Of a DNA stretch of 11,883 nt, positions 1 to 6,444 are shown in pieces. The notes beneath the pieces are model-generated. The model was given only the letters and a program-made list of their open reading frames with translations, was not told the DNA's origin and ran no database searches. Each line of letters opens with the position of its first letter. Within the stretch, counting starts at the first letter, position 1. The DNA lies in assembly GCA_903789505.1 (NCBI GenBank), contig CAIFEU010000058.1:3729-15611 (forward strand). The letters run 5' to 3'. Source of the DNA: an uncultured Coriobacteriales bacterium (GTDB lineage: Bacteria; Actinomycetota; Coriobacteriia; Coriobacteriales; UMGS124). A program made the translations under genes and the position numbers.

Positions 1-160
1 GGGGGGGGCGGGCGGCGGGGGGCGGGGGGCCGCCTCCCGGCCGCCCCCCAACCTCCCCCGGGCCCGCCCCCCCGCCCCCCGGGGCCCCCCCGCCACAAGC
101 GCAAGTTCTGCGGTTCGCGCGGCGGGAGCGCCCGGGCGTCGCCGCCGGGCGGCAGGCGCG
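1..160. other. G/C-homopolymer-rich sequence downstream of hpf
   Basis: No gene is seen here. Positions 1-94 contain only four A/T bases and are built from runs of G or C of 5-8 bases. On both strands there are at least four runs of three or more Gs close together, so either strand could in principle form G-quadruplexes. Positions 141-153 carry an inverted repeat (GCCGCC-G-GGCGGC) just after the hpf stop, but without a T-run. In related genomes secA often follows hpf; nothing of it is visible. The stretch may be a true hpf 3' region or low-quality sequence at a contig end. Confidence 0.6.
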
Positions 161-769
161 CTAGTCCTGGTCTCCCAGGGCCGGCGCCGGCTTGAGCGGC
201 TTGATGATGCCGTAGCCGCCATCCTTGCGGTGGTAGATGACGTTGACATCGCCGGTGTCGGCGTTGGTGAAGACGAAGAAGTCGTGCCCGAGCAGGTCGA
301 CCTGCAGCAGCGCCTGGTCCTCGGTCAGCCGCGTGAACTCGATGAGCTTCTCGCGCACCAGCAGGTCGTCGTCATCGTCCGCGGGCGCCTGGGAGTCGGG
401 GTTGATCTCGTCGACCGTCGGCAGCGGGGCGACCGTCGGGGCGGGGGCGTGCGCGCCCGCGCGCTGGCGGCGGTCGACGACCTTGGTCTTGTACTTGCGC
501 AGCTGGCGGGACACGCGGTCGGCGGCGAGGTCGATCGCCGCGTACATGTCGGTCGCGGCCTCGGAGACGCGCACGACGGCGCCCTTCAGGAACGCGGTGA
601 CCTCAACGACGTCGGGGACCGGGTTGGACGGGTTCTTCTCGACGCGCAGGATGACCTCGAGGTCCATCGGGATGTCAAAGACGTTGGTGGCCGCTTCGAG
701 TTTCTCGGTGGCGTAATCGCGCAGGGCGTCGGTGACGGCAATGTTGCGGCCGGTAACGGTGATGTTCAT
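161..769 (-). CDS. hpf: Long-form ribosome hibernation promoting factor (HPF/RaiA family)
   Basis: A 202-residue protein that binds the 30S decoding region and pairs 70S ribosomes into inactive 100S dimers in stationary phase or stress (family knowledge). Residues 1-100 form the S30AE/YfiA domain (MNITVTGRNIAVTDALRDYA at the N-terminus, basic RQLRKYKTK near 88-96). An acidic, Pro/Ala-rich linker spans about 103-138. The C-terminal dimerisation domain lies at 139-192, with LLGHDFFVFTNADTG and YHRKDGGYGIIKPL typical of long HPF. The frame is open 35 codons further upstream, but I chose ATG 769: the N-terminus then matches the family exactly and a GGAG sits 7 bases before it. It lies downstream of comF, a structured-RNA candidate and a lipoprotein gene on the same strand. 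Length is normal for long HPF. Confidence 0.95.
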   Translation of the reverse strand: MNITVTGRNIAVTDALRDYATEKLEAATNVFDIPMDLEVILRVEKNPSNPVPDVVEVTAFLKGAVVRVSEAATDMYAAIDLAADRVSRQLRKYKTKVVDRRQRAGAHAPAPTVAPLPTVDEINPDSQAPADDDDDLLVREKLIEFTRLTEDQALLQVDLLGHDFFVFTNADTGDVNVIYHRKDGGYGIIKPLKPAPALGDQD

Positions 770-996
770 GGCGGCTCCAATCGTCTCTGGACAGTTCAGG
801 ATCGCGCCGGGCTGCCCCGCGCGGTCCCTTACGACAAGCTTACCCGTTCGAGGCGCTACCGAACGCAAGAACATGCGGGCAAATCCCCGCCCTTCCGGTC
901 CCCGCCCCGGGCGGGTGCCCCGATTGGGCGGCGCAGTGCGCGGGGCGCGTGAGGTCGCGCGAGGGGCGCCGCGTGGTCACCGGGCGTGCCGGGGCC
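770..996 (-). other. Intergenic leader between lipoprotein gene and hpf
   Basis: This 227-base gap has no convincing gene. On the minus strand it can form GC-rich hairpins, for example CCCGCC-CGG-GGCGGG near 901-916 and a GCGGG/CCCGC pair near 880-895, neither followed by a clear T-run. It is long enough to hold an hpf promoter, but I find no good -35/-10 pair, so whether hpf has its own promoter or relies on read-through is open. Confidence 0.4.
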
Positions 997-1995
997 CTAG
1001 GCCGCCAGCGCCTCGCCCGCGTCACCGGTGGCCTCGGCGGCAGCGTCCTGCTGCTCGTCGGTGACGGCCTCGGTCGCGGCTTCCGTCGCCGCCTGGTCCC
1101 CCGCACCCGACGACGAGGCCGTCGAGGAGGACGTCGAGACGATGACGTTGGCCTGGGTGATCGAGGGCAGGTCGCCTACGTAGTCGCGCAGTATGGCGGA
1201 CTCGATCCCGTTGGTCGCCAGGGTGTCGAGCGCGGACTGCACGGCCCCGGACAGCTCCACGTCGGCGCCCGAGACGGCGATGCCGCGGTTGCGGGGCATC
1301 TCCAAGGCGCCGGCGAACTCGATGTCGTCGTAGGTCACGGCGAGGTAGCCGCCCATGAACGAGTCACATACGACGTAGGGCACCTCGCCCGTCTCGAGCG
1401 CATCGAGCGCGTCGTTGAGCGAGGAGTAGCCCTTGAGCTTGACGCTGCTCGAGATTCCCTCGAGCGTCAGCGCGCTCGACGAGTTCTCCTGCACGCCCAC
1501 CGTCGAGGCGAGCAGCTGGTCGAGCGTGACGTCGCCCGAGGACGACTTGGAAAACACCGCGGCGGCGCTCTGCGCGTAGCTGCCGACGAACACGCTCGCG
1601 GAGCCCACCTGGTCCGCCGTGACGCCCATCACGACGTCGCACAGGCCGCTGGCGGCGGCGTCGGCGTTGTCCCCCACGTTGACGAAGCGCACCTCGAGCC
1701 CCAGCAGGCTCGCGATCTGGCTCGCGACGTCGACGTCGAGGCCCGAGAGCGCCCCGGTCGAGGGGTCCGTGACCCAGCAGTAGGGCGCGTCGTCGGCGTT
1801 CACGCCGACCGTGAGCACGCCGTCCGTCATGATCGAGGGGGTCGAGATGGTGGCGGTGACGCGGTCCTGGGACTTCGCCTCGTCCACGCTCGGGTAGGTC
1901 GAGCAGCCGGTCAGCCCGAGCAGGGCGCAGCAGCCCACGACCGCCGCCGCGAGCGTCGCGACGACCCCCATGACCAGACGCTTGGCAACCGACAT
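997..1995 (-). CDS. SBP_bac_3-type substrate-binding lipoprotein (orphan)
   Basis: A 332-residue predicted lipoprotein of the amino-acid-type periplasmic-binding family. The signal peptide has basic SVAKR, a hydrophobic core to about residue 27 and the lipobox LTGC (Cys31). The SBP_bac_3 start is recognisable at 58-92 (DGVLTVGVNADDAPYCW, then GLDVDVASQIASLLGLEV), followed by the usual CDVVMGVTAD segment near 119-128 and a second lobe to about 285. Residues 287-332 are a low-complexity Ser/Thr/Ala/Glu tail, unusual for the family. The frame stays open for about 1 kb upstream, but ATG 1995 gives the signal peptide directly and follows GGGGGA at 2003-2008. No permease or ATPase gene is nearby, so it either shares a distant transporter or acts as a sensor or scavenging protein. 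The ligand cannot be read from sequence. Confidence 0.85.
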   Translation of the reverse strand: MSVAKRLVMGVVATLAAAVVGCCALLGLTGCSTYPSVDEAKSQDRVTATISTPSIMTDGVLTVGVNADDAPYCWVTDPSTGALSGLDVDVASQIASLLGLEVRFVNVGDNADAAASGLCDVVMGVTADQVGSASVFVGSYAQSAAAVFSKSSSGDVTLDQLLASTVGVQENSSSALTLEGISSSVKLKGYSSLNDALDALETGEVPYVVCDSFMGGYLAVTYDDIEFAGALEMPRNRGIAVSGADVELSGAVQSALDTLATNGIESAILRDYVGDLPSITQANVIVSTSSSTASSSGAGDQAATEAATEAVTDEQQDAAAEATGDAGEALAA

Positions 1996-2032
1996 CTCGC
2001 AATCCCCCGTTCGACAGAGGCGGCCATTGGGC

Positions 2033-2291
2033 GTTCCCCCCGGCTGACCTGGTATTTGACCCCACACTCGCATGCTGGGGCGCTCGCTCGGCCCGCCGCG
2101 GCGGGCATCCACTACTGACCCTCTCCCCCGCGGGACGGACGTCCCTGACAACGGGGGGCATGACTGACTCCTAGGACGCGCCATGCTCGTCCGCACGCGC
2201 ACGCGCGGGCTTACGTGGATCCTTTCGGCCGCGTCTGCCCTGGACTTGGGAGGCCACCTGGGCCTCCCGCAACCACAGACCCGGAGGGAAC
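2033..2291 (-). ncRNA. Structured RNA candidate between comF and hpf region, possibly raiA motif
   Basis: On the minus strand, 2291-2281 (GTTCCCTCCGG) pairs with 2043-2033 (CCGGGGGGAAC): 11 consecutive base pairs with one G-U. This closes a domain of about 259 nt. Inside are an 8-bp hairpin 2268-2261/2255-2248 (loop CAGGT) capped onto GTCTG/CAGAC 2280-2276/2237-2233; GGACG/CGTCC 2192-2188/2178-2174; CCCCCG/CGGGGG 2157-2152/2130-2125 enclosing GGGAC/GTCCC 2145-2141/2136-2132; the perfect 16-nt palindrome 2106-2091; CCCCA/TGGGG 2080-2076/2064-2060; and a long-range ATCCAC/GTGGAT 2220-2215/2112-2107. An extended -10 predicts a start at 2291, exactly the first base of the closing stem. The raiA motif RNA is known near raiA(hpf) and comFC genes in Firmicutes and Actinobacteria. 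The raiA assignment rests on context; the structure itself is seen directly. Confidence 0.65.
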
Positions 2292-2297
2292 CCGTAG

Positions 2298-2306
2298 ATA
2301 GTAGCA
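2298..2306 (-). promoter_or_regulatory. Extended -10 promoter for the structured RNA
   Basis: The minus strand reads TGC-TACTAT at 2306-2298, an extended -10 element (TGN plus a -10 hexamer with 5 of 6 matches to TATAAT). The hexamer's last T at -7 places +1 at G2291, where the long closing stem begins. No recognisable -35 lies 16-18 bases upstream, which is tolerable for an extended -10. Confidence 0.5.
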
Positions 2307-2338
2307 AACAAGATGGCCGACGACGCGAGTTACCTGCG

Positions 2339-2360
2339 AAAAAGTCGGCGACCGCCACCG
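2339..2360 (-). terminator. Probable intrinsic terminator of comF
   Basis: Directly after the comF stop, minus-strand CGGTG (2360-2356) pairs with CGCCG (2350-2346) around the 5-nt loop GCGGT. Two bases later comes a run of five T (2343-2339). The stem is short, so termination may be partial. It would separate comF from the downstream RNA and lipoprotein unit. Confidence 0.45.
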
Positions 2361-3134
2361 CTACCACGCCCGCGACACGCATGCGCCAAAAACCTGCAAG
2401 GCGCCTGAGAGGCGCAGCGCGCGTGCCGCCTGCGACAGGGTTGCCCCGGTCGTGAGCACGTCGTCGACCAAAAGGACGCGGGCTCCGGGCATGTCGTCGA
2501 CGGGGATCGTCGCCCCATGCGCGTTCTCCAGCCGCCCCGCCCGCGACAGGCCCCGCTGGTCTCGGGCGTCGCGGCGGGCGAGCGCGTCGCGCACCGGGAT
2601 GCCGAGCAGGCCCGACAGCGCGCGGGCGACGGGCTCCATGTGGTCGAAGCCCCTCCGGGCGAACGCGCCCGGCGTCGCCGGCACGAAGGCTATCGCGTCG
2701 GCGCGCGAGGGGTCGAACGCGCGGGTGGCGCCCAGCGCGGATGCGAGCATCTCCGCCAGCAGCGGGGCGAGCCGGCGCTCCCCGGCGTCCTTGTACGCGC
2801 GGATTGCCTCGTCGAGCGGCCAGGCGTGAACGCCGTAGCAGCACACGGCGTCGAGCTCCGCCAGGTGCCCGAGCGTCCCCGCCCGGGGCGCGTCCGGGTC
2901 GTCGGCGACCAGGCAGTCGGTGCACTCGGTGCAGACGAGGGAGCCGAACGGCGCCCCGCAGTGCGGGCAGGCCCACGCCTGGTCGATCACCACCACCCGG
3001 GAGCGGCACCGCTCGCACAGCAGGGTCCCCGGAGCGTCGCACCCCGCGCAGCGCGTCGGCCAGAGCAGCTCCGCGAGCCCGCCGGCGAGGCGTCTGACGC
3101 CCTCGCCGACCCCGATGGACTCAAGGTGAGGCAT
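2361..3134 (-). CDS. comF: ComF-family phosphoribosyltransferase-like competence protein
   Basis: A 257-residue ComF/ComFC-type protein, a cytosolic accessory factor associated with DNA uptake in competent bacteria. The N-terminal part is a zinc-ribbon-like region with Cys at 29, 32, 40, 43, 56, 59, 68, 71 and 74. The C-terminal phosphoribosyltransferase-like domain shows RRGFDHMEPVAR at 160-171, QRGLSRAGRLEN at 193-204 and the PRPP-loop signature VLLVDDVLTTGAT at 220-232. ATG 3134 was chosen because GGAAGG lies about 8 bases upstream; another in-frame ATG at 3164 adds only a basic decapeptide. The gene is divergent from the NfeD/SPFH pair and ends at a probable terminator. Length is normal. 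Whether the organism is naturally competent cannot be told from this window. Confidence 0.93.
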   Translation of the reverse strand: MPHLESIGVGEGVRRLAGGLAELLWPTRCAGCDAPGTLLCERCRSRVVVIDQAWACPHCGAPFGSLVCTECTDCLVADDPDAPRAGTLGHLAELDAVCCYGVHAWPLDEAIRAYKDAGERRLAPLLAEMLASALGATRAFDPSRADAIAFVPATPGAFARRGFDHMEPVARALSGLLGIPVRDALARRDARDQRGLSRAGRLENAHGATIPVDDMPGARVLLVDDVLTTGATLSQAARALRLSGALQVFGACVSRAW

Positions 3135-3174
3135 GCGTCCCCCCTTCCGTCGCCCCCGGCGCATTGGTTCAAAA

Positions 3175-3180
3175 AGTATA
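3175..3180 (-). promoter_or_regulatory. Possible -10 box for comF in an AT-rich patch
   Basis: Between comF and the NfeD gene, positions 3163-3187 form an AT-rich island in otherwise GC-rich DNA. The minus strand holds TATACT (3180-3175), one mismatch from TATAAT, and an overlapping TATAGT (3185-3180). The start would fall near 3168, giving a leader of about 34 nt with the comF ribosome site. No convincing -35 was found at the normal spacing. Confidence 0.4.
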
Positions 3181-3241
3181 CTATAACCCCCGACCGGCGC
3201 TGACCCGTCCAATCGGGCCGGAGGGCGCAGCCGCGCTCGTG

Positions 3242-3247
3242 TATCAT
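3242..3247 (+). promoter_or_regulatory. Possible -10 box for the NfeD/SPFH operon
   Basis: TATCAT, one mismatch from TATAAT, lies 108 bases before the NfeD start codon and is one of few AT-rich hexamers here. No good -35 lies 16-18 bases upstream. Similar isolated TATNAT hexamers precede the aminotransferase (5106) and ddl (11357). Confidence 0.25.
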
Positions 3248-3320
3248 GGAGCGAAGGCGGCCCCGGTCCGCCCGGGCCGGCGACATGCCGCCCGGGACGG
3301 GAGGCAGGCCGCCGAGCAGG

Positions 3321-3351
3321 CCGTCCGCAGGGGTTCCGTCCGCAGGGGGTT
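3321..3351 (+). repeat. Tandem near-duplication carrying two Shine-Dalgarno-like runs
   Basis: CCGTCCGCAGGGGTT (3321-3335) is followed immediately by CCGTCCGCAGGGGGTT (3336-3351), identical but for one extra G. Each copy contains an AGGGG ribosome-binding-like core. The second copy lies a few bases before the ATG at 3355 and is the likely functional site. Confidence 0.7.
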
Positions 3352-3354
3352 CGC

Positions 3355-3858
3355 ATGAACGTCTCGCTCGTGTCCTACGCGTGGCTCGCGCTGGCGGTCG
3401 CGTTCGGCGTCATTGAGGCCGCCGCGCCCATGCTGGTGTGCGTGTGGTTCTGCGCGGGCGCGTTCGTGACGTTCCTCGTCAGCCTGTTCGTCGACGACGT
3501 CGTGGTGCAGCTCGTCGTGTTCACGATGAGCTCGGTCGCGATGCTGTGCGCGCTGCGCCCGTTCTTCAAGCGCCGCTCCGGCGACCCCCGCGGGGCGCGG
3601 ACCGACGTCGACGCGCTGGTGGGCCGCCCGGTCACAATCACGCAGGCCGTCCCCGCCGGCGGGCAGGGCCGCGCGCTGCTGGGCGACACCAGCTGGTTCG
3701 CCCTGAGCGACGACGGCGCCGGCCTGCCCACGGGATGCCGCGCCCGCGTCGTGCGCGTCGACGGCACCCGCCTCGTCGTGCGCAGGGACGACGGGCGGAC
3801 GTCCCCGGGCGAACCGTCGGGCGGGGCCGTCGCGCCGTCTGGGGATGAGCCCCGGTAA
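3355..3858 (+). CDS. nfeD: Short NfeD-family membrane protein
   Basis: A 167-residue inner-membrane protein of the short NfeD type. Hydrophobic segments lie at about 8-24, 26-46 and 49-70, followed by basic FFKRR (70-74). A soluble beta-rich OB-fold-like domain spans about 84-144, beginning TDVDALVGRPVTITQ, with GRALLGDTSWFALSDD, RARVVRVDGTRLVVRR near its end. The last 20 residues are hydrophilic tail. NfeD proteins pair with SPFH scaffolds in membrane microdomains, and an SPFH gene follows 78 bases downstream on the same strand, which supports the call. There is no N-terminal ClpP-like protease domain as in the long NfeD form. The start follows AGGGGG in the tandem repeat. Confidence 0.85.
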   Translation: MNVSLVSYAWLALAVAFGVIEAAAPMLVCVWFCAGAFVTFLVSLFVDDVVVQLVVFTMSSVAMLCALRPFFKRRSGDPRGARTDVDALVGRPVTITQAVPAGGQGRALLGDTSWFALSDDGAGLPTGCRARVVRVDGTRLVVRRDDGRTSPGEPSGGAVAPSGDEPR

Positions 3859-3936
3859 GTGCCCGGCGGTCATCCGCCCAGACGCAGGACCCGACGGCCA
3901 TCGCCCGGACGCCTCATCCACGAGAAGGGAAACGCC

Positions 3937-4953
3937 ATGCCGACCTCTACGATCATCGCCCTCGTTCTCGCCGTGATCATCGTGATCCTGCTGATCACCA
4001 GCAACGTCAAGATGGTGCAGCAGACGGACGCGTACGTGGTCGAGCTGCTGGGCTCGTACCGCACCACGTGGAAGCACGGGCTGCACCTGAAGGTGCCCTT
4101 CCTCGAGAAGGTCGTCTCGCGCGTGAGCCTCAAGGAGAACGTCATCGACTTCGAGCCCCAGAAGGTCATCACGCGCGACAACGTCACGGTGCAGATCGAC
4201 ACCGTCGTGTTCTACCAGGTCACCGACGCCCAGCGCTACACCTACGGCGTGAACGACCCGATCCTGGCGATCGAGAACCTCACGGCGACAACGCTGCGCA
4301 ACGTGATCGGCGACATGGAGCTCGACCAGACGCTGACGAGCCGCGAGTCGATCAACTCGCGCATGAGCAGCGCCCTCGACGAGGCGACCGACGCGTGGGG
4401 CATCAAGGTGAACCGCGTCGAGCTCAAGGACATCACCCCTCCCTCCGAGATTCGCCAGGCGATGGAGAAGCAAATGAAGGCCGAGCGCGTGCGCCGCGCC
4501 GCGATCCTGACCGCCGAGGGCGAGAAGCAGGCGCAGATCCTGGCGGCGGAGGGCGAGAAGCAGTCGAAGATCCTCTCCGCAGAGGCTGACCGGCAGGCCA
4601 AGATCCTCGCGGCGGAGGCGGAGAAGCAGGCGCAGATCCTGGCCGCCGAGGGCGAGGCCGAGGCGATCCGCACGGTGCAGAAGGCGAACGCCGACGGCAT
4701 CGTGATGGTGCGCGAGGCGGGGGCGGACCAGTCGGTGCTCGCCCTGCAGAGCCTCGACGCGATGAAGGCGATCGCCGACGGCAGCGCCACGAAGATCATC
4801 ATCCCCTCCGACCTGCAGGGGCTCGCGAGCCTGTGCGTGTCCGCCGGCGAGCTGTTCGGCCCCCTGAACGTCGACGGCGCGCCGGGCACGGGCGCCGGCG
4901 CGCGGGGGCACGGTGCGGGCGGGCCTTCCGCGCCCCAGGCCGACGTGCGCTAG
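3937..4953 (+). CDS. SPFH/Band 7 (stomatin/QmcA-like) membrane protein
   Basis: A 338-residue membrane-anchored SPFH protein. One N-terminal transmembrane segment (about 5-22) precedes the SPFH domain at about 25-185, with the familiar VPFLEKVVSRVSLKENVIDFEPQKVITRDNV-type core (53-83) and ELKDITPPSEIRQAMEKQMKAER near 162-184. A coiled-coil follows, including five 11-residue repeats of the type ILAAEGEKQAQ (190-244). The end is a conserved helix region to about 310 and a Gly/Ala-rich tail. Such proteins oligomerise into membrane scaffolds and work with NfeD, encoded just upstream. The frame is open from 3859, but ATG 3937 follows GAGAAGGGA and gives the normal N-terminus. Likely co-transcribed with the NfeD gene. 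Confidence 0.93.
   Translation: MPTSTIIALVLAVIIVILLITSNVKMVQQTDAYVVELLGSYRTTWKHGLHLKVPFLEKVVSRVSLKENVIDFEPQKVITRDNVTVQIDTVVFYQVTDAQRYTYGVNDPILAIENLTATTLRNVIGDMELDQTLTSRESINSRMSSALDEATDAWGIKVNRVELKDITPPSEIRQAMEKQMKAERVRRAAILTAEGEKQAQILAAEGEKQSKILSAEADRQAKILAAEAEKQAQILAAEGEAEAIRTVQKANADGIVMVREAGADQSVLALQSLDAMKAIADGSATKIIIPSDLQGLASLCVSAGELFGPLNVDGAPGTGAGARGHGAGGPSAPQADVR
4504..4668 (+). repeat. Five tandem 33-bp units encoding 11-residue coiled-coil repeats
   Basis: Within the SPFH gene, residues 190-244 read as ILTAEGEKQAQ, ILAAEGEKQSK, ILSAEADRQAK, ILAAEAEKQAQ, ILAAEGEAEAI. Each is encoded by 33 bases with strong nucleotide similarity. The repeats are the typical Ala/Glu/Gln coiled-coil of this family, here unusually regular. 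Confidence 0.85.
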
Positions 4954-5105
4954 CCCCGCGGCCCTCCCCACGGTAGCCGTCGGCGCGGGCGGTCGTACCT
5001 CACCTTCCCGCTGGCGGGCGCGCGACGGGCGGCCCCGCACGATGCCCGCGCGCTGGAGTTTCTCCCCCGTCTCCCGACGCGGCCCGTCACGGCGGCGCGC
5101 GGGTC

Positions 5106-5111
5106 TATGAT
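5106..5111 (+). promoter_or_regulatory. Possible -10 box for the aminotransferase-queD unit
   Basis: TATGAT, one mismatch from TATAAT, lies 97 bases before the aminotransferase start within the 254-bp gap after the SPFH gene. No good -35 is visible. The rest of the gap (4954-5207) shows no gene; a small ACGG-tag-CCGT hairpin occurs near 4971-4981 without a T-run. Confidence 0.3.
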
Positions 5112-5207
5112 GCGGGTCGGTCGGGCGTACGCCGGGCTCCGCGCGCGTCACGCGGCCCGCCCGTGGGCGCCCCATGGGAAGGCTCCTCGAGACAAGGTGG
5201 TTCATCG

Positions 5208-6398
5208 ATGCCAAGCAGCTGCAACGACAAGATGTACGAGCTCGGCGTGGCCGGCTCCTCGATTCGCGTGCTGTTCGCCTACGGGCAGCAGCGCAAGGCG
5301 CAGATCGGCGCGGACAAGGTCTACGACTTCAGCCTGGGCAACCCCAGCGTCCCCGCCCCCGCGAAGGTGAGGCAGGCGATCCTCGAGGTCCTCGACGAGC
5401 CCTCGCTGCAGCTGCACGGCTACACCGCCAGCCCCGGCGCGGCGAGCACGCGCGCTGCGATCGCGGCATCGCTCAACCGCCGCTTCGGGACCAGCTACCA
5501 GCCCGACAACCTGTACCTGACGATGGGCGCCGCCGCGGCTCTGGACGCGAGCATCAGAGCGGTCGTCGACCCCGGCGACGAGGTCATCTGCATCGCCCCG
5601 TTCTTCCCCGAGTACCAGATGTGGATCGAGGCGGCGGGCTGCACCAGCGTGCGGTCGATGGCCGACGCCGACATGCAGCCCGACGTCGACGACATCGCGT
5701 CGCGGATCACCGAGCGCACCCGCGCCGTCATCGTGGACTCCCCCAACAACCCCACCGGCGCCGTCTACCCGCGCGAACGCCTCGAGAGGCTGGCAGAGGC
5801 CCTGCGCGCGGCGAGCGAGCGCATCGGGCGGACCATCTACCTGATTGCGGACGAGCCGTATCGCGAGGTCGTCTACGACGGCATCGAGGTCCCGTGGATT
5901 CCCTCGATCTACCCCGACACGATCGTGTGCTACTCGTACAGCAAGTCGCTGTCCCTGCCGGGCGAGCGCATCGGTTACGTCCTGGTCCCCGACACGATGC
6001 CCGCCTGGCGCGAGGTCTTCGCCGCGGTGGCGGGCGCGGGCCGCACGCTGGGCTACGTCTGCGCGCCCTCGCTGATCCAGCAGGTCGTGGAGCGCTGCGT
6101 CGACGAGCCCACCGACGTCGCCGCCTACGCCGCCAACCGCGCGGCGCTCACCGAGGGCCTGTCGAAGATCGGGTACGAGTACGTCGAGCCGCAAGGCGCC
6201 TTCTACCTGTGGATGAAGGCGCTCGAGCCCGACGCCAAGAGGTTCTCGGAGCGCGCCAAGGCCCACGAGCTCCTCATCGTCCCCAGCGACGACTTCGGGA
6301 TGACCGGGTACGTGCGCATCGGCTACTGCGTCAGCCACGACACGATCGTGAACTCGATGCCCGCGTTCCAGGCGCTGTACGACGAGTATCGGGCCTAG
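5208..6398 (+). CDS. Class I/II pyridoxal-phosphate-dependent aminotransferase
   Basis: A 396-residue cytosolic fold-type I aminotransferase of the aspartate-aminotransferase superfamily. Visible hallmarks are FSLGNPSVPAP (41-51), GYTASPGAASTRAAIA (71-86), DSPNNPTGAVY (177-187, Asn181 contacting PLP), IADEPYREVVYDG (213-225, Asp215 and Tyr218), YSYSKSLSLPGERIGY (242-257, with Lys246 as the Schiff-base lysine and Arg254 for phosphate), and YVRIGYC (368-374, Arg370 for the substrate carboxylate). All key residues are intact. The start at 5208 follows AAGGTGG; a longer frame from 5163 adds 15 unlikely residues. Amino-acid specificity cannot be read here. queD follows after 46 bp, suggesting one transcript, though a shared pathway is not evident. 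Confidence 0.93.
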   Translation: MPSSCNDKMYELGVAGSSIRVLFAYGQQRKAQIGADKVYDFSLGNPSVPAPAKVRQAILEVLDEPSLQLHGYTASPGAASTRAAIAASLNRRFGTSYQPDNLYLTMGAAAALDASIRAVVDPGDEVICIAPFFPEYQMWIEAAGCTSVRSMADADMQPDVDDIASRITERTRAVIVDSPNNPTGAVYPRERLERLAEALRAASERIGRTIYLIADEPYREVVYDGIEVPWIPSIYPDTIVCYSYSKSLSLPGERIGYVLVPDTMPAWREVFAAVAGAGRTLGYVCAPSLIQQVVERCVDEPTDVAAYAANRAALTEGLSKIGYEYVEPQGAFYLWMKALEPDAKRFSERAKAHELLIVPSDDFGMTGYVRIGYCVSHDTIVNSMPAFQALYDEYRA

Positions 6399-6444
6399 CG
6401 GCCGCGCGGCGGGAGGCGACGGTCGAGACCGGGACGGGGGAACG

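Noticed and set aside
2161..2291. 6S RNA, SRP RNA or a SAM/cobalamin riboswitch in the comF downstream gap
   Set aside because: I could not find their conserved sequence elements (for example a B12 box or the SRP apical loop); context and fold fit a raiA-type RNA better.
1996..3042. In-frame upstream extension of the lipoprotein gene through the RNA region and comF
   Set aside because: The frame is open by high GC only. The lipoprotein signal peptide and GGGGGA site fix the start at 1995, and comF with clear motifs occupies another frame.
3859..3936. Upstream extension of the SPFH protein starting MPGGHPPRRR
   Set aside because: Arg/Pro-rich, no ribosome site; ATG 3937 has GAGAAGGGA and yields the usual N-terminal membrane anchor.
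3244..5214. Long minus-strand open frame opposite NfeD and SPFH
   Set aside because: Arg/His/Val-rich translation with no motifs; it mirrors two well-supported plus-strand genes.
5202..6338. Minus-strand open frame opposite the aminotransferase
   Set aside because: All catalytic motifs of the aminotransferase are on the plus strand; the antisense frame shows none.
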